From positions 193,261,654-193,325,653 of the forward strand of contig JARDYH010000001.1 in assembly GCA_029215795.1 (NCBI GenBank): DNA of 64,000 bases, in the 5' to 3' direction. The translations under genes and the position numbers were made by a program. Under the pieces are notes generated by a model that saw only the letters and a program-made list of their open reading frames with translations, ran no database searches and was not told the origin of the DNA. Of this stretch, positions 10,894-19,075 are shown piece by piece. The stretch comes from Anniella stebbinsi (Eukaryota > Chordata > Lepidosauria > Squamata > Anniellidae). Within the stretch, counting starts at the first letter, position 1, and the number at the start of each line of letters is the position of its first letter.

Positions 10894-11602
10894 TGTATTC
10901 ATGTGATAGGTGCATGTTCATTTGTCTATGAATGGATGTGTGCGTGTGTGTTTTGCGGTGGATGATTTTGAGAGAGTTTGCGTGTTTGTGTGCATGTTGA
11001 GAGGGGGCTATTGTTTTGTGTGTGAGAGTTGGGGGATGATATGGAGTTGATATTCCTATTTACGGGAAATAAATTTGAATGAATTAATTTTCTAAGAATT
11101 CATTTAGAGATGGTTTGAGGAAATTGGTTTAGCTGTCTGGAAATAGGTGTTTTGCTGGAACAGAAAACTGGCTTCAAAGCAGTACCTTTATCTGGTTACC
11201 TCACCCATTTGCTTTTCTTTGATTATTTTGTTGGAGGAGAACATTGTAATATATTGATGTATGAATTGACTTATTAGCAATATTTATTTACTGCTTCTTA
11301 TTTGAATAAATCATGAAGCAGTTTAGAAAAAAGAATATAAAAATGTGCAATGGTATCATATTAGAAGTTTATTTGAACATAGCTCATGGCTGTGTGAAAG
11401 GCAAAGTATATGGATGCAATTTCAATGGGCCTTTTAAACATAATGAAAACATAATTTATTATCCATCTCTATTGGAAGATGATTGTTACTGGCCATGGTT
11501 TTTTTTACTTCATCTATGTGATATTTACTGGTGCTAGCATTTGTTTTATCCTTTTAGTAACTGTATAAAAACAGACAATTCTCGTTAAATACAGTATCCT
11601 CC

Positions 11603-11705
11603 CCCAAGCTGGTTCTCTCCAGATGTGTTGGATAAAACTCCCAATGCCCAGTCAGCATGACCAGATAGGAGTCATAGTCAAAGATATTTGGAGAGGATTG
11701 GATTG
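11603..11705. mobile_element. Degenerate 'ctccagatgt' palindromic MITE fragment
   Basis: TCTCTCCAGATGTGTTGGAT and AAACTCCCAATGCCCAGTCA are followed by AGGAGTCATAGTCAAAGATA and TTGGAGAGGA. The order matches the better-preserved copy at 45601-45732. It is old and partly eroded. Confidence 0.55.
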
Positions 11706-11720
11706 GGGAAGGCTGAAATA

Positions 11721-11810
11721 CCAAGTGCCCCAAAAGTAGGTATACAGTATAGTACTCACACCTCCCATCAACATTCTAAACAACTGTATACCTACTTTTG
11801 GGGCACCCAG
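11721..11810. mobile_element. 90-bp mariner-like hairpin MITE
   Basis: A perfect 24-bp inverted repeat lies at 11725-11748 and 11783-11806 (GTGCCCCAAAAGTAGGTATA... facing its complement) around a 34-nt spacer. The element is flanked by TA on both sides (11719-11720 and 11811-11812). Size, TA flanks and the GTGCCCCAAAAGTAGGTATA end resemble small Tc1/mariner MITEs such as mammalian MADE1. If transcribed it would fold into a miRNA-like stem. It has no coding capacity. Confidence 0.75.
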
Positions 11811-12195
11811 TACATAGAGTTCTAAGTTTTTTTAAAAAGTCATATTCCTCCTCAGTTTATTAATCTTCATAAGATCATATCTAGCTGAGCTGGAGTCTAG
11901 ATCCACATTGTATATTGTATCTCCTATATATTTCCTCAATTAATTCTCAAAACCCGTGTCAGACTGTTAATGAATTTTCCAATTAATTCACTGATCTTTT
12001 GGATCTAACTATTAGCTCTTGCACCAATGGGCATGGTGGGTGGGGTGGGTGGAGAAGGGTTTCGCCTATTTCATATCATCCACCTGAAGTTTCTGAAGTC
12101 TGAAAGCCCAAAGTAAAATTGTTAAAAGTCCTAAAGACATTTCCATTAAAGTCTGTTGGAGTTCTACTGATGAAAATTCTGACCAGCAAAATATC

Positions 12196-12540
12196 TCAAC
12201 CTATGCCAATATGAGCAAGATTTCCTAAAACCTTTGCTGAGTCTCTCTTTTCCTCTTCCTTTTCTGCAACATTTTTGTCATTGGGTATTGCTATGTCAAT
12301 GAGGTAGTTGTGTTTTTCTTTTATATGTATGACTGTTGTGTCTGATCGCTTGCAAAGTAGTGTCTTGTCCCAGAATTGTTCTGTTCCAGCATAGCATGGC
12401 TTGGCTTGACTTGTCTGAGTGTGTCTGGATCTCCTAGGCTCTGAAAGCATCTTTCTGGAAAGCACCTGCTGGTTGCATGATCAAGGAGGCCAGGTTCTGT
12501 GAGTGCATAGTTGTCCTTGACAGGAGGGCCTTGCACTTGC
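12196..12540 (-). pseudogene. Decayed C-terminal fragment of a restriction-like-endonuclease LINE
   Basis: The minus strand encodes an 89-codon open stretch (12465 to 12196) with KRSDTTVIHIKEK followed by LIDIAIPNDKNV and EKEEEKRD. This resembles the PD-(D/E)XK-like tail of R4/Dong- or NeSL-type LINEs, where the pattern is (R)PD...DK.K....IDIAVPND. The usual proline before aspartate is serine here. The overlapping frame upstream (to 12536) shares the same region out of phase, which indicates decay. No reverse transcriptase was recognised. The assignment rests on motif memory only. Confidence 0.4.
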
Positions 12541-13382
12541 TAGAGTAAGGTGAACAGATGTGAAGAGGCTGCTATCCTACATTCATTTATCTGGGAGTAA
12601 GCTTTATTGAAATCAACAAGAGTTATTTCTAAAGTTTCTTTGGGCAGTTTTCTTTGGGTCCCTGACTGGGATTTCTATTCTCTACACGTTGAGGCAGTGT
12701 AAATTCAGGATATACTTGGATAAAAGGAGGGAAAGATCCTTGTCTACATTGTGATAATGGGCATCTATTCTGGCCTTTCTTTGTATTGCTACTGACCATG
12801 GTTTTGTTTACATGGCTAATGAACCAGAGATATAATGACACATTTTTAGATTTGTTTCTCACTGATAAACCAGAAGTTGAAACAAGCTAAGAGGTGAGAA
12901 GTGACTACAACAAGCCTTTAGTCCATTTTGTTCCATGGCTAATGTTTGCAGGGTAATCGTATTTTATACTCTTCCTGCATGCTAGGTTGGCTAGTTTGTT
13001 GTACTAGATTTTTCTACACTTGTCAACTGCTTCATTTCTTCAGTGGTAGCAGTATGCTGAATCTGTGCATATGGATAAGAGAAACGTGATGGGGAAAGAG
13101 TGTTAAATGTTAGGAAAGTTGGGACTACGGTCATCCAGTGAAGGATTTGCAGTCAGAAAACATATTTGAAGGAAGAGGAAACTATCACACAGAGCATAGC
13201 AAAAGTTTCAAAGTACAGCAAAAGCTACAAATGTAGAAGTGAGTAAAGTTAATTTCAGATACATCGAATGTCTCACTTGTTCTTTATTTTAATGATTTTA
13301 ACATGAAGATATTGTGTAGAACAGGTTTGTCTTAATTGTATGCTGTGAAATCAGACATCTGACCAAGGCCATGTTTGGATGA

Positions 13383-13480
13383 ACATGCCCCCTTGGGGTA
13401 CGGCCATGTTGGTGGGCACGCCCCCTTAGGGGACGGCCATGTTGGTGGGCACGCCACCTTGGAGTGGCCATGTTGTCCTC
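13383..13480. repeat. 33-bp minisatellite, about three units
   Basis: GGCCATGTTGGTGGGCACG recurs with starts at 13402, 13435 and 13466 (spacing 33 and 31 bp), each preceded by a CCTTRGGG-type box. It sits just inside the right end of the candidate 3.96-kb element. Confidence 0.8.
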
Positions 13481-13518
13481 CTTTTTGGTTTCCTAAATAT
13501 GGTCACCCTACCTACACC

Positions 13519-14890
13519 TGACAATCCGCAAACCACAGACAAAATAGATTTAACCAACTCTGCACATTCCTAACTGCAGCCCATTCTTTTTCAAAGGCAC
13601 GGAATGCCACATACTTCCCAAGCTCCCAGTGCAAGACCACCTATTAAAATAAGAGGAACAGGCTATGTAACTCCAGGACTTTAGGCCCCTTGGCAAAGCA
13701 CCCTCAGTAGGCCCCCTCAGCCTGCGAGAGGTGGTGGCGCCACAGATAGGTGATTCCTCCATGTCGCCTCTGAGGTGCCTTGCAAAGTGAACACAAGAAG
13801 CGGCGTTGGGCCATGGAGCCTTTTGCTAGTCTTGGGGCCACCCTCAGGAAGCGGCCCTAATCTCAAAAGCTCTACTGATGTAAGGTCATGTGTGCAGTTC
13901 ATGATGGTCTGCTTCCAGGTGAAGCCTCCCCTGTGTCCTGGTTATTGTTGTTAATATATAGCTCCATCGATGTACACTGTGTCTTATACAGTAAAGAACA
14001 GAGTGCTGTGCTAAGGAATTGAAATCTGATATCCATATATTCAACAGTGGGAGGGGGAAGCAAAGAAAGAAGATAGGTATGAGGTTAGAGTAGAAGTGGA
14101 ATAACATGCATTCAGTCCAGTTACATACATAGGGAACAATGGTGACATTTGGGAGGGTGTCCCATATCTAAAAGCTCCAGCCTTGCCTTAAAAACAGTTT
14201 GCCTTACAAGCAGAGTAGATCAGGACTTATGTGAGCCATTTAAATTTAGTGTGAAACAGTAAAGGTCATTTTGCTCTTCAAGGCACATTTTAAAATACTC
14301 CAATCTTCCATGGATTGCCAACGTTTCACAAATGACCTCAACATTTTATACTTAGTAGTCTGGAAAGGTCGTTTCACAGATTTGTACCATTCCCGCCCTG
14401 TAAATAAATATACATGGATTTCAGCATTTGGAATCTATTTGTTAACCTCAAAGTTATAAGTCAGTTCAATGACAACAGACACAAGCAAATCTTTACAGCA
14501 GAGGCTAGAATATGTGCTCTCAGCATACTCCTGCAGTTGAATTTTTATCCTATTTATTATTAAGGTCATTTTTTATGATTCTTTAACCTCCCCTGTTCCA
14601 TGAAACGTGCTAGCTCCCAATGGAAAACAAATCTCTAGTTGCAAACAATCATATAGATATTCCAAATAAAAAGTTATGTTGCAATGTTTTTGTCAGAGTA
14701 GCCATATTTTCAGACCAGTGCCACTGAGGGAATAAGCTACAGGGCTAGCTGTACCAGCAAACACAGGGTGAAGCAACATTCCTCAGATTACCATAGAAGA
14801 ACAACATACTGCAAACTGTTTTGGCCACAGTCTAACATGGACCTTTCAATAGGCTTAAGCATGATTACCTCTGTGCTCAATTTTGTCTTA
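13519..14890. other. No gene seen
   Basis: This is non-coding sequence. Short frames at 13550-14107 on the minus strand have no recognisable domain. The remainder is AT-rich. Confidence 0.35.
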
Positions 14891-15245
14891 GACCCCCTCT
14901 ACAAGAATTCGGTTTGATGCCTGGCTCTCCGATTATGCGCATAATTGCTGAAGCGCTTTATCGTAAATGCTTGTATGCAGGAGGTAATTGAGCACACAAC
15001 TGGTGGCCTTACCGGTTGTTTCAAATGCGCTTTACAAGTAGTTAATGCAGAGAATCGCTTGTTCACATAGTCAGAATGTGCTTTAATGGCCGGAGCAAAA
15101 TAAAACTCGCTATTTAACGCGCATTTGATAATGCGCATAATCGGATAGATAATGCGCCTCAACTCCCGATTTGCGCTCCGCTCGTGTAGAGGTAATTTTT
15201 TAATGAGACTTGAAAGAGCTTTAAACCTCTCGTGTAGAGGCAGCC
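14891..15245. mobile_element. 355-bp MITE, 'CTCTACAAGAATTCGG' family, copy 1
   Basis: It starts GACCCCCTCTACAAGAATTC and ends CTCGTGTAGAGGCAGCC. The flanks are TTA (14888-14890) and TTA (15246-15248), a 3-bp duplication. The interior holds CCGATTATGCGCATAATTGC, mirrored by AATGCGCATAATCGGATAGA near the right end. The right TIR motif GTGTAGAGG occurs twice (near 15183 and 15232). A minus-strand frame across it (14899-15345) is shared with the copy at 35070 but reads through the TIRs. I treat it as non-coding. Confidence 0.88.
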
Positions 15246-15248
15246 TTA

Positions 15249-15752
15249 GTTTATTAATTTTACCATCGGGCTGAGGGAGGAGCATTTTGATTTTCAGCCT
15301 CAGGCACCAAAACGTCTTGGACCATTTCTGCATGAGGAGGGACAACTTTCAGGCCAAACTGTTGCTGCAAAAGGAAGTTAACAGGTTCAAATGAGAATGT
15401 GTTACTGCCACAGTGCTTTGCTTCACAAATGTATCAGAGGGTATCGTGTTAGGATTTGATGTAACGCAAGCGTTCTTGTTGCAATTCAACTACATGACCA
15501 TGACATGATTGCTTGTACTCCTGTAACTGAAAAGGATAATCTGACTGGAACACATTTCAGAAGAATGTCGACGTAAGCCCATGGCAGAGTGCTGAGTCAC
15601 AATGGTATATTGCACCATGAACTTAATACTACATCAGCTATACAACATGGAGTGAGGTGGTGGGTGATATAACTTAGATGGAGGTATCTTTTAAAGCAGT
15701 TGTGTTCAACTGTTTATGATCCAGCAGGTAATCTGAATTGCAGCCTGGTCAA
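15249..15752. other. Non-coding sequence upstream of the split LINE
   Basis: I cannot see where the L2 LINE begins. It could start anywhere between the MITE and about 15750. No LINE ORF1 domain was recognised. Confidence 0.3.
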
Positions 15753-15911
15753 TGAGACCTATATCCAACTTTTTCCTGTATATGTCACCTTTCTGTTTCT
15801 CTCTCTCTCTCATTCCGCTTCCCCCAAATCTCCACCTCCCCATCTTTCTCCTTTCACTCTCCCCTGTGCTACACTCTTTTGGTTGGGCTGCAATTCAGTT
15901 TTGGTTTCCAA
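15753..15911 (+). mobile_element. LINE segment upstream of the hAT insertion
   Basis: The 3' end of this segment is GTTTCCAA (15904-15911), the left copy of the hAT target duplication. It is therefore the original upstream neighbour of the LINE frame that resumes at 19076. In phase with that frame it is open for about 53 codons from 15753, with in-frame stops further upstream. It is pyrimidine-rich (Ser/Pro/Leu) and lacks an ATG. It may be the start of ORF2 or the linker before it. Confidence 0.55.
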
Positions 15912-18900
15912 TAGGGGTGTGCATCGGATCGGATCCGATCCACGATCCGAATCCGATCCGACCCAAAATCGGGAAAATCCGATCCGATCCGATCCGATCC
16001 GACCAACCTCCGATCCGATCCGATCCGATCCGATGAGGTCCGATCCGGATCGGACGCCATTTTGAATGCTTTTTCCCATAGCCAAGTATTGTTTTACAAA
16101 AACGCCTATAACTTTTTCATTTTTAAAGATAGAAGGATGAAACTTGGGGACATTGTAGACTGGTTAGGAATAGTTATCTGTGAGAAATTTCAGAAAGATT
16201 GGTGCATGCGTTTTGTGGCAATTAATTTTTTAATAAATACCCAGGAATGCTTATAACTTTGTCATTTTTAAAGTTACAAACATGAAACTTTGCCACATTG
16301 TAGGAGGTACCTTGGGACCTATGTGTGTGAAATTTCAGAAACATAGGTGCTTGCCTTGTGTGGCAATTAATTTTAGAAAAATGGGTAGTAGTGGGGTAAA
16401 TACAGTTACGCCTCCCATTTTTTTATTTTTTAAGATACAAACAGGAAACTTGGGCACATTACAGATACCACTTGCCTTGATATGTGAGTGAAATTTCAGA
16501 AACATTGGAGCTTGCCTTGTGTGGCAATTAAGTTTTGAAACAATGAGGAAAGAAACACCTATAACTTTGTCATTTTTAAAGTTACACACATGAAACTTTG
16601 CCACATTGTAGGTGGTACCTTGGGACCTATGTGTGTAAAATTTCAGAAACATAGGTGCTTGCCTTGTGTGGCAATTAATTTTAGAAAAATGGGTAGTAGT
16701 GGGGTAAATACAGTTACGCCTCCCATTTTTTTAGTTTTGAAGATACAAACAGGAAACTTGGGCACATTACAGGGAACACTTCACTTGATATGTGTGTAAA
16801 ATTTCAGAAACATTGGTGCTTGCCTGGTGTGGCAATTAATTTTTGAAACAATGAGGGATTCATTGGACAGCACTTGCCCATAAGGATTCATTGGACAGTA
16901 CTTTCCCATAGGGAATCATTGCATTGCACTTTCCCATAGGGAATCATTGCATTGCACTTTCCCACTGAGAAATACAGTTATGCCTCCCACATTTTTATTT
17001 TTGAAGATACAAACAGGAAACTTGGGCACATTGTAGACTGGTTAGGGATAGTTATCTGTGAGAAATTTCAGAAAGATTGGTGCATGCGTTTTGTGGCAAT
17101 TAATTTTTTAATAAATACCCAGGAATGCCTATAACTTTGTCATTTTTAAAGTTACACACATGAAACTTTGCCACATTGTAGGAGGTACCTTGGGACCTAT
17201 GTGTGCTAAATTTCAAAAACGTAGGTGCTTGCCTTGTATGGCAATTAATTTTAGAAAAATGGGTAGTAGTGGGGTAAATACAGTTACGCCTCCCATTTTT
17301 TTATTTTTTAAGATACAAACAGGAAACATGGGCACATTACAGGGAACACTTCACTTGATAGGTGTGTAAAATTTCCGAAAGCTGGGTCCAGGCATGTGGT
17401 GGCAATTAATTTTTGAAACAATGAGGAAAGAAACGCCTATAACTTTTTTATTTTAAAAGTTAGAAGTCTGAACATTGCTCACTTTGTAGATGGGTTAGGG
17501 GTAGATATGTGTCAGAAATTTCAGAATGATAGGTCCAGGCATTTGATGGCTATGGAATTTTTAGATTAAATGTTTCAAAAAATGTTCCACAGAGGCCAGG
17601 TCTTCCTTTCCTCCCCCTCCCGCTTCCCGCGAAGAAAAGGAAACACTGTCTCGTCTCGATCCCTTTGATCCTTGCTAGTATCCATTACAGGGCTCGTGTC
17701 TGCTTTCCTACTTTCACTTTTTTACTCAAGCAGACACGAGCCCTGTAATGGATACTAGCAAGGATCAAAGGGATCGAGACGAGACAGTGTTTCCTTTTCT
17801 TCGCGGGAAGCGGGAGGGGAAGACCTGGCCTCTGTAGAAATTTTTTTGAAACATGTAATTTAAAAATTCCATAGCCATCAAATGCCTGGACCTATCATTC
17901 TGAAATTTCTGACACATATCTACCCCTAACCCATCTACAAAGTGAGCAATGTTCAGACTTCTAACTTTTAAAATAAAAAAGTTATAGGCGTTTCTTTCCT
18001 CATTGTTTCAAAAATTAATTGCCACCACATGCCTGGACCCAGCTGTCTGAAATTTTACACACCTATCAAGTGAAGTGTTCCCTGTAATGTGCCCATGTTT
18101 CCTGTTTGTATCTTAAAAAATAAAAAAATGGGAGGCGTAACTGTATTTACCCCACTACTACCCATTTTTCTAAAATTAATTGCCATACAAGGCAAGCACC
18201 TACGTTTTTGAAATTTCACACACATAGGTCCCAAGGTACCACCTACAATGTGGCAAAGTTTCATGTGTGTAACTTTACAAATGACAAAGTTATAGGCATT
18301 CCTGGGTATTTATTAAAAAATTAATTGCCACACAAGGCAAGCACCTACGTTTCCGAAATTTCATACACATGGGTCCCAAGGTACCACCTACAATGTGGCA
18401 AAGTTTCATGTGTGTAACTTTAAAAATGACAAAGTTATAGGTGTTTCTTTCCTCATTGTTTCAAAAATTAATTGCCACACAAGGAAAGCTCCAATGTTTC
18501 TGAAATTTCACTCACATATCAAGGCAAGTGGTACCTGTAATGTGCCCAAGTTTCCTGTTTGTATCTTAAAAAATAAAAAAATGGGAGGCGTAACTGTATT
18601 TACCCCACTACTACCTATTTTTCTAAAATTAATTGCCACACAAGGCAAGCACCTATGTTTCTGAAATTTCACACACATAGGTCCCAAGGTACCTCCTACA
18701 ATGTGGCAAAGTTTCATGTTTGTAACTTTAAAAATGACAAAGTTATAAGCATTCCTGGGTATTTATTAAAAAATTAATTGCCACAAAACGCATGCACCAA
18801 TCTTTCTGAAATTTCTCACAGATAACTATCCCTAACCAGTCTACAATGTCCCCAAGTTTCATCCTTCTATCTTTAAAAATGAAAAAGTTATAGGCGTTTT

Positions 18901-19075
18901 TGTAAAACAATACTTGGCTATGGGAAAAAGCATTCAAAATGGCGTCCGATCCGGATCGGACATCTGGTCCGATCCGATCCGACCAGCCTCCGATCCGATC
19001 CGATCCGATCCGACCCCCCAGGTCCGATTCCGATCCGCTATCCGATCCGATCCGGGGGGTCAGTGCACATCCCTA
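15912..19075. mobile_element. 3.16-kb foldback hAT element with GATCCG arrays
   Basis: The ends are TAGGGGTGTGCATCGGATCG and, inward from the right, TAGGGATGTGCACTGACCCC. A perfect 8-bp duplication GTTTCCAA flanks it (15904-15911, 19076-19083). Both termini carry arrays of GATCC/CGATC (15927-16053; 18947-19056). The element folds on itself around a centre near 17705-17735. The innermost arms (17583-17704 and 17737-17835) are nearly identical, and similarity decays outward. Each arm is built of degenerate repeats with ATAACTTTGTCATTTTTAAA, GTGAAATTTCAGAAACATAG and GTGGCAATTAATTTT. The left arm (about 1.79 kb) is longer than the right (about 1.34 kb). It has no transposase. Repeated 60-105-codon frames in the arms are by-products. 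Confidence 0.92.
16861..16972. repeat. 28-bp tandem repeat in the left arm only
   Basis: About four units of a phrase like CACTTTCCCATAGGGAATCA occur, each ending in ATTG. The array has no counterpart in the right arm, so it arose, or was lost from one side, after the palindrome formed. Confidence 0.75.

Larger units (their letters stand above)
9547..13510. mobile_element. Candidate 3.96-kb hAT element bounded by CCTACACC
   Basis: The left end is TAGGGTGCCCATCCGCCCGG. The right end, read inward on the minus strand, is TAGGGTGACCATATTTAGGA. The two share TAGGGTG(C/A)CCAT. The flanks are identical 8-mers CCTACACC at 9539-9546 and 13511-13518. I infer one large hAT element, but no transposase frame survives. 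The interior holds a 128-bp tandem repeat (9703-10082), a nested 320-bp hAT MITE (10574), a mariner-like hairpin (11721), a LINE remnant (12196) and a 33-bp minisatellite (13383). The alternative is that two unrelated hAT ends are flanked by a chance 8-bp match. Confidence 0.55.

Noticed and set aside
14899..15345. 148-codon minus frame, similar to one at 35078-35413
   Set aside because: The similarity is due to two copies of the same MITE; the frame crosses the terminal inverted repeats, so conservation is of DNA, not protein.
15700..16085. Open frames rich in SDPIRSDP across 15700-16085
   Set aside because: They are translations of the GATCCG array, which is open in several frames on both strands.
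16282..18717. Repeated 69-codon frames with the same predicted peptide on both strands
   Set aside because: They arise because the same repeat module is present several times in the arms of the hAT palindrome. They have no codon-use signal or domain, and equivalent frames lie on both strands.
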